From: Haliscomenobacter hydrossis DSM 1100
GTDB lineage: Bacteria > Bacteroidota > Bacteroidia > Chitinophagales > Saprospiraceae
NCBI RefSeq assembly: GCF_000212735.1
Contig: NC_015510.1
Coordinates: forward strand, 1,364,001 to 1,428,000
Direction: 5' to 3'
DNA: 64,000 nt
Shown here: piece by piece, positions 25,586 through 37,500 of the stretch
Numbering within the stretch: position 1 is the first letter of the stretch
How the letters are laid out: every line of letters begins with the position of its first letter
Notes under the pieces: generated by a model
Told to the model about the DNA's origin: nothing
Databases searched by the model: none
The model's input: only the letters and a program-made list of their open reading frames with translations
Program-made: the position numbers and the translations under genes

Positions 25586-27409
25586 TTATTTTCTCACCTT
25601 AAAAAACTGGGCCGAGGCGATCCTTCTATTATTGGCTTTGATCACCAACACATAGTTACCCGCAGGCAGAAGATTTATTTCTAAACCTTGCGTAAACGTA
25701 CCGCTACTGAGCTTACCCATTGCTCCTTGTTGAACCAATTTCCCTTTGGTATCTTGAACAAACCAATTCAGATGAGCGGATTGCCTTAAATTGAATTGTA
25801 CATTCAGCCATTGTTCAGCCGGATTGGGGAACAGACTAAACGATTGTATAAAGTTGGGGTCGATGGTACTCACCGATCTGCTGATTTTTACAGAATCTGT
25901 ACTTCTGCACCCATTTTGATCGATCACCGCCAGGGTGTAGGTTCCAGGTGAAGTGACCACAATACTGGAGCTACTCGCTCCGGTTGACCACTGGTACTTT
26001 AGCCCAGCTGTTTCTTTACCACTCAATACCAGAGAATCTCCTTGCAACAATTGCCGGTCAGCCCCAAGTTCTACCCCTGGAGCACTGAAAAGGCTAAACC
26101 TACCAGAATTGGCCACAAAACGGTCGTCGTCCAAAGAGCGAATTTGGATAAGGGCATTGTTACTTTCCGTAAGGTCGCGTGGAGTAAACCAGGCAAATGT
26201 GTTTCCAGTACTCACTTCAGGCTGAATCAAGCTGAAGGTCTTGCCCTCGTCGGGTGAGTAATAAAGGGCAAAACGTTCGCCCGCATTGCTGGCTTGCCAC
26301 TGGATGTGCAAGGTATCGCCAGCACAATAACTGCTACCCAGGCGCGGTGAAGCAAGCGCCAAACTGCCCACTACGCCCAGGGTAGTGATGGCTTCTGGTA
26401 GCGTTTTTGGTGCTTCGGTATTGCCAACGTGGTCGCTTGCGCGGATGTAAAAAGCATATTTGGCCAGATTCTCGCCAGCAAACAAATAAAAGGTCGTATC
26501 GATATCTTCTTTATACAAATAAAAAGGACCCTCGTTTTTGGAGACATACAGGTCGTAGTGGGCCAATCCTGACCCTTGGGGATCGTCTGCGGCAGTCCAT
26601 TCCAGTAGGACGGTATTGGCAGGACTGGCTTTGGGCAATGCCTTGAGCTTACTTTGGGGGGGAAGTGCGTCTACAGTATTGGTCCAGACATTTGTGGGGA
26701 TCGGCGGATTGATGTCAAAAATGATGGCAGCCTGGGCTTTGCAGGTATCACCGCTGGCAATGCCCTGCCGGGGCAGTAAGGTAAAGGTGGTAAAACCTTC
26801 GCCGCGTTTGGTGAGGGTATCGTTGAAACGGGTAACAGCAGTATCGTTGACGGGCAAAAAGCCAGTTAGTGCGTCTTCTGGCCGAAGACCTGTCGTGGGA
26901 TCGATGGATTCAAATATCCAGAAAGCTTCGCTTTTTTGGACATCTATCCCCGCGGTCAAATCCACATACACCCCCAGCGAATCCAGGGTATTGGTGATGC
27001 GCGTGCGGTAGAAAGATTGATCATTGGGTACCTGATACCGAAACTGCCCAAAGCCAAACTCCCCCAAGCGGAACGAGTACAAATCATAACGATCATCTAT
27101 GGGCATCCGGATGACTACTTTTTGAGCAGGAGCCGTGGCAAAATCGGGGTCGTTTTCGAAGCGGATCATGTAAGACAAACTACTCTTGGCCCGGACGAAA
27201 CGAGAATCGGCATACCCCACGGGACCCAGGATGTCGTTGGGGTCAAAAGGTGTAACAATGGGTACATCCCAGGGCATTCCTGGCAGAGGAAAGGGGATTT
27301 CATCGCAATTGGGACAACCGTGTTGCTTATTTTGGTCGCCGCCGTCGCAGGATTGGGCGTGGCTAATATTTACCAGCAAACAAAATATTACTATCCAGAA
27401 CGCTTTCAT
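25586..27409 (-). CDS. T9SS-exported surface protein following the RHS gene
   Basis: This is a 607-residue protein with signal peptide (MKAFWIVIFCLLVNISHAQS), a Cys-rich N-terminus (CDGGDQNKQHGCPNC), a domain opening FDPNDILGPVGYADSRFVRA and SYMIRFENDPDFATAPAQKV, fibronectin-like segments, an Ig/PKD-like segment ending in VTSPGTYTLAVIDQNGCRS, and a T9SS sorting domain (FSLFPNPAEQWLNVQFNL to the end). I know the FDPND/FENDP block only as a common part of large Bacteroidota surface proteins; its role is unknown. The ATG lies 18 nt after the RHS stop and in the same reading frame, so the genes are probably one operon. Confidence 0.78.
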   Translation of the reverse strand: MKAFWIVIFCLLVNISHAQSCDGGDQNKQHGCPNCDEIPFPLPGMPWDVPIVTPFDPNDILGPVGYADSRFVRAKSSLSYMIRFENDPDFATAPAQKVVIRMPIDDRYDLYSFRLGEFGFGQFRYQVPNDQSFYRTRITNTLDSLGVYVDLTAGIDVQKSEAFWIFESIDPTTGLRPEDALTGFLPVNDTAVTRFNDTLTKRGEGFTTFTLLPRQGIASGDTCKAQAAIIFDINPPIPTNVWTNTVDALPPQSKLKALPKASPANTVLLEWTAADDPQGSGLAHYDLYVSKNEGPFYLYKEDIDTTFYLFAGENLAKYAFYIRASDHVGNTEAPKTLPEAITTLGVVGSLALASPRLGSSYCAGDTLHIQWQASNAGERFALYYSPDEGKTFSLIQPEVSTGNTFAWFTPRDLTESNNALIQIRSLDDDRFVANSGRFSLFSAPGVELGADRQLLQGDSLVLSGKETAGLKYQWSTGASSSSIVVTSPGTYTLAVIDQNGCRSTDSVKISRSVSTIDPNFIQSFSLFPNPAEQWLNVQFNLRQSAHLNWFVQDTKGKLVQQGAMGKLSSGTFTQGLEINLLPAGNYVLVIKANNRRIASAQFFKVRK

Positions 27410-27427
27410 ATCGATGCTATTTTACAA

Positions 27428-30400
27428 TCATCCACGTTCATTCAATCCAAAAGGATTGTCAGGATGTTTGACAGGATTACCTAAGTTATTACCATTAGGA
27501 TCTCTTTTTGGATTTTCTTCGGATGGGCGCCTTCTGTCTCTTTTACGAGGTTGGTCTTGATTTGGGTTGCGATCACCTCCGGGGTTACCAGGTCCTGATG
27601 CCGGAGGTACATTACATTTAGAGATATTGTATGTTCGGGATTGGTTTTGATTTGCGATATGATCGTGTAACGCGGTGGCACCGATACCAATAGCAGCGCC
27701 AATACCAATAGCAGCAACACCTACACCCAAAGCGGTGAGTACTGCCGGAGCAGTAACTGTTGCTATGACGGGACTTAATGCAGCAGCAGTTCTAGCAATC
27801 ATCAGCCCTACAGAACTAAATTGAAGTGCGCCAGCAGCAGCGTTCCCTCCCTTTGGATCAACAAAATTCACAGGATTATTGACCACATAAGTATACACAT
27901 TCAACCCATCCACAAATCCCAAGGGATCCCTTTGCCCAAACCGTCCCAACTCTGGTGAAAAGCTCCGCGCCCGATAATGGTACATCCCGGTCTCTCCATC
28001 GTACTCCCGCCCGGTAAACAAAAAGGCATTACCTATTGCCGAAGCGCTGAGCAACTGCCCGCTGGCATTGTAAACGCGCGCCTGCCCGTAAGCGTCGTAT
28101 TCGTACTGCTCTACTACTTTGCCTGCCTCGTCGCTGATTTTGCGTACCGAGCCCAGGGGGTCGGTGTGGTAGTAGTAGTTTTTGCCATTGCGCTGCATGG
28201 AGAGTATCTGGTCGATGTTGTTGCCGTACACGAAGCTGGCTTTGAGCAAGCCCCTGTTGCCGCGTTCTTCGATCAAGTCCAGGCCGTTGTAGAGGTAAAA
28301 GGTGGTATCCTGTTTGATGATTTTTTGGATGCGACGCCCCAGGGCATCATAGCGATAGAGGGCGGTATTGCCATTGTCTACTCTGGTGAGGCGGTTTTCG
28401 GGGTCATAGCCCAGGTTGAACTGGCCGTCAAAGGTTAGGTTGCCATTTTTGTCGTAGGTCAGGCTACGGGTTGTGCTGCCTTGGCTGATGTTGGTATATT
28501 GGTTGAGGGTATTGCTGGCGTAGGTCTTGCTTTGTTGTTGCTCTTCTGCGGTTTTGCGGTTGCCAATGGCATCGAAGGTGTATTTAGCCTGGCGCAGGGG
28601 GTTCACGATGGTATTGCTGCCACTGATGACACCTTCTTGTACTTGCACCAGACGGTCGATGGCATCGTAGGCGTACACACGCGAGCGGTCTGTTTGGGTG
28701 TTATTGAGTTCCCGGGTACGGTTGCCCAGTTTGTCGTAATTGTACTGGTAGCTTTGGTTTTGGTTGGTGAAGGCAGATTTCAGTTCCAGGATACGGGCAT
28801 TGGCATCGTAGTTCATATTGTTTTCCGTGGCATTGGCGTAGCTGAGTTTGCTGAGCTGTCCCAGTGGATTGTATGCAAAGCTGGCTAAGGGGACTGCTCC
28901 AAGCAAAGGATCCTGGACTTCCTGGAGCCGATTGCGTTCGTCCAGATTCAGGTTTAGTTTGCGTCCACTGGGATAGGTGATGCTGCGCTTGCGGTTTTTT
29001 GTATCGTACATTAAGGTGCTTTGGTAAGCATTCAGGGATTCCGAACTGCGCCGGTGCAGGGCGTCGTAGGTGAAACGCAGCAGTGCGTATTGATTTTGTG
29101 CGCTCAATAGATTTCCTCGGGCATCATAGCTGAAACTTTCCTGGCTGCCGTCGGCGTAACTGCGTCCAATGAGCCGAAAGAGGGGATCAAAGGTATAAGT
29201 CGTGATTTTGCCATTGTTGTCGGTACGGCTGATGACCTGATTGGTCGGATTGTAGCGGTACTGCCTGGTGCTGCCATCAGGGTACAATTCTTCCACCAGT
29301 CGATCCAAAGCATCGTATTTGTATTGGGTTTGATTGCCATTTTGGTCGATTACGGCGATGGGGTTTCCGATGGGATCGAAGAGGTAGCTGGAGGCAGAAT
29401 TGACGGCGTCTTTGATGGCAATGCGGCGATTCAGCTGATCATATGTGTAGAAAGTACTGTGCCCGTTTTGATCAGTTAACATACTGAGGTTGCCATTTTT
29501 ATCGTAACTGAGGTTTAGCTCTCCCCCCAGTGGATCGTGGTGTTTGATCAAACGATTGAGGGCATCGTAACTGAAGGTATAAGTATTGTTGCTGGCATCG
29601 GTAAAGCTGATGCGGTTGGAATTTTTATCGTAACCCATTTGCGCGAGCAGCCCGATTTTGTCCTGAACAGCACTGAGGCGATCCAGTTTATCGTAACTCA
29701 AAGTCACTTCATTGCCATTGGGCAAGATGATCGCCGTGAGGTTGCCATTGTTGTCGTAGTCAAAAATGGTACGCTCTCCCAGCGCATTTTTGACTTCCGC
29801 CATCCGGTTTAGTAAATCGTAACTGTACTGCGTAGCGTTTTTGTTTTCATCGACCCAACGACGAACGTTGCCGCGCGCATCATATTCAAAAAGCTGGGTG
29901 CCGCCCAGCGCATTTTTGACCAGGGTAAGGCGATTCAGGGCGTCGTAGGTATAAAGGGTTTGGTTGCCGTTTTTGTCTTTCAGGGAAAGTAGGTTCCCGA
30001 CGTTGTCGTATTCAAAAGTTTGCTGTTGGCCCAATGCATCAATTGAGGTAAGGAATCGATCCAGATCGTCATAGATCCATTGGGTTTTGCGCTGATTGGG
30101 GTCGGTTCGAGCCAGTAAATTGCCCACTTCATCGTACTCATTCAGGGTAATTCCTTGCTTGGGATTGGAAATTTTGGTCAGATAGCCAAAAGAATTGTAG
30201 TCATAACGGGTGGTATGGCCATTACCATCCGTATAAGTGAGTAAGTTGCCAAATTCGTCATAGCTGAATGATTCAATAATGCTCAGGGGATGGATGATTT
30301 TGGTTAAATTTCCCCGGGCATCGTATTCATAGCTGCGGACATTGCCATTCTTGTCGGTCATTTTGGTTACCTGATTAAAAACAGGCTCGTATTGCCATTG

Positions 30401-31495
30401 CTCGATTTGTTTCAGGGCATCTACCGCTTGGCGCATATTGCCTTTTCCATCATAGGTATACAACATTTCATGGACATTGGCGTCAATCCGCTTGGTGATG
30501 TTTTTTTGTGCATCGTAGAAGAAGCGCATACTGTAGCCACAGCAGTTGCCAGTTTGAGCCTGGAGCAGCCCCAGGGCGTCATAGGTATAAGTGGTCAGTT
30601 GTAATTCGTTGGCTACGCGTTCGGTAACGTGGGTTTTGTATTGTCCATAATCATAGAAAATATTTTGTGTGCCAAAGCAGGAACTGATTTTGGTTACTGC
30701 ATCCAGGCTGTTGTAATCGATATTGACCGGATTGCCGTTTTCATCGATTGCGGTTACGATTTTACTTGCTTCATCATAGCGATACTCGAGGGTACCTCCA
30801 GCGGGATTGATGACCTGGATGGGATTGCCACTTCTGTCATACTGGAATTGGATAAGCCGGCCGGGTTTGGTATTGGTGCTGATTTTTTGCAAACGTCCTT
30901 GTGCCCAGGAAAAGCTTAACTTACGGCCAGCCGCGTCGGTGACCTCTGCCAACAAAGTATCGGTGTAACTGAGCTGTAAGGTATTGCCATTGCGGTCGAC
31001 AATTTTGGTAAGTCGATGGTGAGCCGGGTTTTCAAAGAAATAGACGGTGCCATTTTTACTCAACAACTTAAATTTTCCAGCTTCGTATTCTTCCAGGGTT
31101 TCGAATACCCCCGCCGGGGCATCAATACTGCCGCTTTTACGGCTGAATACATCCCGCCGACCATCCATGCGCTCCAGTACGATCCCTGCGGTATCGGGCA
31201 TACAGGCCAGGCTATAATTCATTGTCCAACCACGCCCAAAACCCCAATTCCTGGTTCTGCGTGAACTATTGTAGGCGAAAACGATTTCCAGGTTTAAACC
31301 TCTGCCCGGGATGAACAAATCGCTGCGTTTGAGAAAAAGATTACCTGAAAAACTATTGACACTCACGCCATTAGGGCCTAAAATATTGGGTTTGGTATTG
31401 TTGATGTCTTGAGCCACCCCCCCTTTTTGTCCCAGCATCAAGATGATCCAAATCAGGAAGCTGAGGATATGCTGCGCCTTGTTCTTGGTCTGCAT
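27428..31495 (-). CDS. RHS/YD-repeat polymorphic-toxin-like protein
   Basis: This is a 1355-residue protein with a signal peptide (near LGQKGGVAQD), a DUF6531-like entry (FIPGRGLNLEIVFAYNS, RNWGFGRGWTMNYS) and about 40 YD repeats of the form YDALNRLxxxxDxxGNxxxY. The RHS core ends in the classic FTGREYDGETGMYHYRARSF, FGQRDPLGFVDGLNVYTYV and NPVNFVDPKGG. RHS proteins fold into a hollow beta-cocoon that encloses a variable C-terminal domain. Here the variable tail has a long alanine/glycine-rich hydrophobic stretch and then a very basic, Pro/Asn-rich end (PRKRDRRRPSEENPKRDPNG); I recognise no nuclease or peptidase. No T9SS domain is present. It sits between a giant beta-helix gene (12-nt gap) and a T9SS gene (18-nt gap). 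Confidence 0.9.
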   Translation of the reverse strand: MQTKNKAQHILSFLIWIILMLGQKGGVAQDINNTKPNILGPNGVSVNSFSGNLFLKRSDLFIPGRGLNLEIVFAYNSSRRTRNWGFGRGWTMNYSLACMPDTAGIVLERMDGRRDVFSRKSGSIDAPAGVFETLEEYEAGKFKLLSKNGTVYFFENPAHHRLTKIVDRNGNTLQLSYTDTLLAEVTDAAGRKLSFSWAQGRLQKISTNTKPGRLIQFQYDRSGNPIQVINPAGGTLEYRYDEASKIVTAIDENGNPVNIDYNSLDAVTKISSCFGTQNIFYDYGQYKTHVTERVANELQLTTYTYDALGLLQAQTGNCCGYSMRFFYDAQKNITKRIDANVHEMLYTYDGKGNMRQAVDALKQIEQWQYEPVFNQVTKMTDKNGNVRSYEYDARGNLTKIIHPLSIIESFSYDEFGNLLTYTDGNGHTTRYDYNSFGYLTKISNPKQGITLNEYDEVGNLLARTDPNQRKTQWIYDDLDRFLTSIDALGQQQTFEYDNVGNLLSLKDKNGNQTLYTYDALNRLTLVKNALGGTQLFEYDARGNVRRWVDENKNATQYSYDLLNRMAEVKNALGERTIFDYDNNGNLTAIILPNGNEVTLSYDKLDRLSAVQDKIGLLAQMGYDKNSNRISFTDASNNTYTFSYDALNRLIKHHDPLGGELNLSYDKNGNLSMLTDQNGHSTFYTYDQLNRRIAIKDAVNSASSYLFDPIGNPIAVIDQNGNQTQYKYDALDRLVEELYPDGSTRQYRYNPTNQVISRTDNNGKITTYTFDPLFRLIGRSYADGSQESFSYDARGNLLSAQNQYALLRFTYDALHRRSSESLNAYQSTLMYDTKNRKRSITYPSGRKLNLNLDERNRLQEVQDPLLGAVPLASFAYNPLGQLSKLSYANATENNMNYDANARILELKSAFTNQNQSYQYNYDKLGNRTRELNNTQTDRSRVYAYDAIDRLVQVQEGVISGSNTIVNPLRQAKYTFDAIGNRKTAEEQQQSKTYASNTLNQYTNISQGSTTRSLTYDKNGNLTFDGQFNLGYDPENRLTRVDNGNTALYRYDALGRRIQKIIKQDTTFYLYNGLDLIEERGNRGLLKASFVYGNNIDQILSMQRNGKNYYYHTDPLGSVRKISDEAGKVVEQYEYDAYGQARVYNASGQLLSASAIGNAFLFTGREYDGETGMYHYRARSFSPELGRFGQRDPLGFVDGLNVYTYVVNNPVNFVDPKGGNAAAGALQFSSVGLMIARTAAALSPVIATVTAPAVLTALGVGVAAIGIGAAIGIGATALHDHIANQNQSRTYNISKCNVPPASGPGNPGGDRNPNQDQPRKRDRRRPSEENPKRDPNGNNLGNPVKHPDNPFGLNERG

Positions 31496-31507
31496 GTTCG
31501 ATTCAGG

Positions 31508-34500
31508 TTATTCTGTTAATAAAAACCGCAATAGTGCAACTGCTTTGGTGTATACCACGATGGAACCACTGCTTCCAGGCCGCAGGATGCCAGGAGGCCC
31601 GTCTTTGTCTACAAATTCCAACAATAACTCATGGGTGTTTTGTGCCAGGCCATTGGTGGTAAAAGAAATGGGCGCTTTTTCCAGGCTGAACAGGAAGCGG
31701 GTGGGGGTAGGTATATCTACGTTTCCGACATTAGCGTATTGAATACGCATGGTTACTACCCGATTCAGACGGGTATTGGGTGGATGTAGAGCCGCGGTAC
31801 TAATGAGTTCGTCCGTATCGGTGTTTTCAATGGAACAAACAAAGCCATTGTTGGGTGCTCCAATGCCGTTGCCGAGGCTTGACCCTTCCACTACTTCAAA
31901 ACCTTTGCTTAAAACAGCCAGGTCTCCACTGGCTTTTTGCGCTTGTACGTCGTATTGCCCCAAGGCCACGCCCCGGAGGTTGAAGGTGACAAAAGCCTGG
32001 GTGGAATTAACGAAGTATACATTATACGCCGTAATGATTTGTCCGGCGTCCGATTTTAAAGTCCAAATCATGGCTTCTTCAAATTTGCCGCCTTCTATTT
32101 TTACTGTTACTGTACCGGAGTTACCACCGCGATTGGACTGGATATTGCGGATTTCAAAAGGCACGATCTGGGCCAGAAAAGTAACGTTTTGCTGTTGGAT
32201 GCGTCGATTGTTTCCGAAGGCGAGTAAATAGTATGTACCGGGCTTTAAGCTAGGTACGATAATTTGTTGCTTGCTGGTGAAGGGTATACTGGAGGATGCT
32301 TCGTGATCCGAGCGGCTTGGGGTTTTTTCATAGCTGAGAAATATTTCATTGACACCACTTAGAGAATCTCCCTGTAAAGTTACCAGTAGCGTTTCGGTTG
32401 CCAATGAGTCAGGTATTTCAATTTTGTAGTAAAGATTCTGGTCGTTTTGCAATAAATCTGCGGTCAATACCTCCAATGGTAGGGTTTTCACCCCTACCTG
32501 AAGGGTCTTGCTGGATACCCCAATATTATTGGTGTCGTTACGCTCAATGATGTTATTGAGTCCATCGGTTTGTATAATTACATGATACTTGCCCGTTTCC
32601 AGCCCGGGTACGCTGACTTTTAAGTCGTGTTTACTTTGTCCACCCGGAGGGAGGCTACCTTCAATGACTTTACTGCCCAGAGCACGGTCGCTGAGATCCC
32701 ATTGATTATCTTTGGAGAGGTAAACAAAATCTTGCCAACGACCATTAACGGGATTGGTGCCGCGGTTAACGCTGATCCATTCTACGGTCAGTTCATCGCC
32801 AACCAGGGTACTGTCGGGGTGCTGAATAGCGGCAACTTGCAGATCAGCCGGGGGAGGAACCATTACATCAATGGGCAAGGATAAAGCATTGTTCTGTTCG
32901 GATGGCACTTCAAACTCATTGTTATTGGCATCTGTTTTTAGCCATAGTACATAATTCCCTTTTGCGGAAATAGGTAAGACGGCTTCCGCGTTTACTTGGT
33001 ACTCCTGCCTCGGTGCTAATGCTCCATTCCGACTGAAGGTAAAAATTGAGGGGTCAAAGTTGTCCAGGCGGATATCGGTTGAAAGATAAGCTTTATCAGC
33101 CCAAGCATTACCCAAGGTGCTGCCTTCCCCCGAGTTTTTGACCTTCCAACTCAGCTTCAAGGGTTGGCCAGCTATGGCAGTGCTATTGATCTGGTAGTCG
33201 AATAGGGTCAAATCCGCGTAATTCCGTTTTTTAAAATGAATAGCTTGGTTGCCACTAAGTGAACGTACGTTGTTTTGGGGGTTGCCATCACGAACCAGGC
33301 CAGTATGGTCACTGACCAACAACAAGAAATAATCGCCACTGATGCCGGGTGGAAGTACAAAGCTTTGCCTGTCTTCATATTCGTTTTGCTCTTCGAGAGG
33401 ACCTTGCTCCGTCCAGTCAAAGATAAATTGATCTCCCGCATCCCATTTTTGGTCTTTGGACAAATAAATACCATCGTACCAGAAATAATAGTCCCACAAT
33501 TCAGTGGAGGAGCCAGTATTTTTAACCTGCCAACGCACATTGATTTTTTGTCCGGATTGTAAAGTGTCTGTGACATCGGCTTGCACGGCAAATACTTCAA
33601 AATCTACTGGTGGTGGAGCACTAATGTTGATGGGGATGCTCCGTAAAGTATTGTTACCTTCATCCGTATGTTCATAAAGCGCATTGGTAGCATCGGCAAA
33701 AACATACAAATAATAGACCCCAGTACTGGCTATTCCTGGCAACATCGGTAAATTGAAACTGATGCTACGCATGTAGGAAGCCTGAGCGGGCAAACTTTGA
33801 ACAATGTCGAGGTCTTGCAACGGCTTGGCTAGTTCTAATTGCCAATTAGGTGATGCGGAAATATAGATCCGGTCTTTCCATACCTGATTGGTTACGTTTC
33901 CCTGGCCCTGGTTTTGCACAGTATAGGTCAGTTGAAGGAGATTTCCTGCAATCATTTTATCCGGAACTCCTTCTATTTTGGTCACTTGCAGGTCTGGCCA
34001 GGGAGCCAAACTGATGTCTAAAACAGCTTGAGCAAGATTATTAGACTCACTGCCATTTTCGAATATTTTTTGATTGGCATCGGTGAATACCCACAAGTAG
34101 TAACGGCCATCGATTCCGTCGGGTATGGTGATGTTTTTTTGGCGATTTATGCTTTGCCCAGCTTGCAACTGCCCTCCATACTCTAAGGAATCAAGCCGGA
34201 TGGCCGTTGTAAGGTCAAAAGTGCTGTTGCGACTCAAGAAAATGACATCACGCCGGGTTATATTCTGTAAAACACCCGATCCGTTATTTTGTACGGTCCA
34301 GGCTACATTGATTGACTGACCAGATATGACAGTGTTGGGGATGCTTACACGCTGTACGGTCAGGTCTGGACTCAAAATATTTACACTTTGCTCACTACGG
34401 CGAACATTATTGTTTTCCCGGTTAAATTCAAAAATAGTATTGTTGGCATCAGTGACTATAAAAAAATAGTGAGTTCCAGTGATGTTATTAGGTATGCCAA

Positions 34501-37500
34501 CTTCCAGTGTACCAATGTAATTTGCGTTTGGAGGTAACTCGCGGTTATACTGGAATTGAGAACCGATAAACATGGCTTGCTGATTGAAAACCGGGAATTT
34601 ACTGATGTATATTTCATCATTCCAATTGCCACGCGCACGTGAAGCACCTAAATTGCTCACCGTCCAGCGCAAAGTAACTCTCTCGCCATTGCTTGCACTC
34701 AACGGAGGCTGAAAACTGCTTATTTGCAGGTCGGGGGGAGGCGTGAGGGTAATTTCCATTGTATCACTGCTCCCGACGTTGTTTTCTTCATAAGCGTATT
34801 CAAAAACCCTGTTATCGAGATCTGTCCGCACATGGATGAAATATTTTCCCGCAATTCCTTTGGGCAGGGCGATGTTTTCTTTACGGGTATACGTTTGCCC
34901 CGGGAGTAAATTTCCAAAATTCGAATAGGTTCCCAGCAGAGTAGCCCGATTTGTTTCCAGTTCTGGATCAGTTGATAGGTAAATCCGATCCCGCCAAGAC
35001 ACCTCTACCGTAGGGCCTTGCCCAATGTTCTTTACAGTATAGGAGATGGGAATGAATTGTTCCGAAAATGCATTGAAGGGTGTAATGACGGAGCTAACGG
35101 TAAGATCAGGAGGAGATGTAAGCTTTATGTTTGTCTCGGCCAATCGGCGGTTGTTGTTGTCGTTAAGTTCCCTGATGTAATTGAAATAATCGGCAACTAC
35201 AAAAACATAATTCCGATTTTCCACCTCTTTAGGAAATGCAAATTGTCCCATTTGGGTATATCCTTCCCCGGGATTTAGCGCAATATCGTTATAAACTGCA
35301 CCCAAATAGTAGTCGCTATCTATATTCAATACCGAATCCTGGGACAAAAATACAGCATCGTACCAACGAACTATCCCGGTATTATTGGTGCCTTGGTTGA
35401 CCGTCTCCCAGGTTATCTCGGTAATTTGGCCTGAAAAAGGTTCATTGGGTACCTTGATTTGCCTGATGACGAGATCAGGTAAACTTTTTACAGTAAAGGT
35501 TTGGACTGAACTGGAAACACTGGTACAGGGATTATGTGCCACAATTTTCCAGCGGTACTGGGCTCCGTAGGCTAATTCCTGGCTAAATTGATAATTCAGT
35601 CCGGTAAGACCTGCCACGGTAGGTATAGTTGGCTCTGCCTGCACGGCGAGCCATACAAATAGGTCGTAACTGGTGGCGTTTTCAATTGGCGACCAGGAGA
35701 AAAAAGCTTCGATCGCTTCTACTTCGAGTTTACCATTAGCTGGTAGCAGGCTACTAAATTGCGTATTAGAGGAAATAGGACGATAATTTTCAACCGTGAT
35801 TATTTTACCGTCATTGTAAACGTTTTGATCATTGTTTAGAACAGTAAAAACCTGTAATTCATATTCCGCATAAGCCGATAAATCTATTTTAGATCGCAAA
35901 GTGTATTCGGTAGTGGTTTGGTTTACAACCTGCAACACACCTACGTTTTCACGCACCTTTTCCAGCCCGTTGACCAAAACGATTATTTCAAAGCCAGTTT
36001 GTACAACACTTCCATAGTTGGCAATGGTTACCCTGATGGTTTCTGTACTGCTCAGATTGCAACGGGTATTTGGACCCAAAATGCTGGCAATCCCTACATC
36101 GTTTTTGAAAGTGATTTTTTGTTGTTGCCATGGTTCAAACAATACGTAATTACTTACCTTATTGCCTTTGCCACTTGGGTTTTTCTGCGGATGTTGAGGG
36201 CCCGTAGAATCGCCCCACCAGTTGAGGGTGGCATCCACATCTACGGTCGTTGCGTTTTGAACTCCAAAATCGATATTTCCAAAGATGTTGCTTTCCTTGA
36301 CGCGCACGTTCCCCCCTTCTTTGTACAAGCCTATCAGATTTTTGCTAAAATCACAACTGTCTAGCGTGACCGTGGATGTGCCTGCTACCACCACGCCGCG
36401 GGTGTTACTGGTGAATTCACATTTGCTGAGAAGGGATGGAGAACTGTTGTTGATGCGTAAAACACCATATTGAGGCGACTGGGTGGAAAAACCACCGTAG
36501 CGAAATTTGCAGTATTTGAAGCGGCTATTGTTATTGTTGTTTAGGATGATGCCGAGCCAGTCGCCCCGTTCAGGAGGATTGTTTGATCCATCAGAGTAGA
36601 TATTTCCACCAAATTCGTCGTCATTGGCCGAGGTGAAAATAATAGACTCTCCCGGAGTTCCTTCTGCGCGAATAGAGCCGTTTATGATGATGCGATGGTT
36701 GTAGAATTTATCAGCCTGCTCAGCTAATTTGACAACTACCCCCGGTTCGATGATCCAGTTGAATCCTGATTCTAATTGAATAGAACCATCTATGAAATAA
36801 GGGATGTTTTTGATGCCTGCAAAGTCCACCTTTTTCAAACTAAAATCTCCTCTACTGTTATATGTACCTGGAATAAGCCCAATCGCTCCGATGCTCAATC
36901 GATCAATTTTATTTTCTTCAAAAAGAGGATTGGCAGTAAGGGCCATCGAAAGAGCAGTTCCTTCACAGTCCACAAAATTGTTACCTTTGATGCTCGGGGT
37001 TGAAAAATCCGCCGCAACGATTCCTATGGCGTTGTACTGAAAAGAACAATTGCTGATACTCGGTTTACTTTTCCCCACAGCACGCACTGTTCCAAAGCCA
37101 TTTTCATTTTCTTGATTAAAAAAGCCTCCATACCTAAAGATGCAGTTTTCGAATTTGCTATCCCTGGTTTCATTGGAGATCACCAAACCATACCAATCGC
37201 CATAATTAGGTTTGATACTAGTGCCATCATTGCCTGAATCTCCTGCGTATTCATCATCTGCCACGGAAGTGAAGACAATCGGTTCGGCAGTAGTACCTGT
37301 GGCTATGATCTGGCCATCTACCTTAACGCTGGAGTTGTCTCCCCGCACCCGAGGTTTATAAAACTTAATGACGACACCCGGTTTTATGGTGAGACTAATG
37401 TCTTTGCCCAGGGTAATATCTTGTTGAACAAAATAGGAGACATTGTCAATTCCCGCCAGGTTGAGTTTGTTCAAGGTATAATTCGCTGTTCCTGTATAAT

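Noticed and set aside
28000-31000. Repeat-rich DNA in the RHS gene as a tandem repeat or CRISPR
   Set aside because: The periodicity comes from coding YD repeats; the reading frame is intact.
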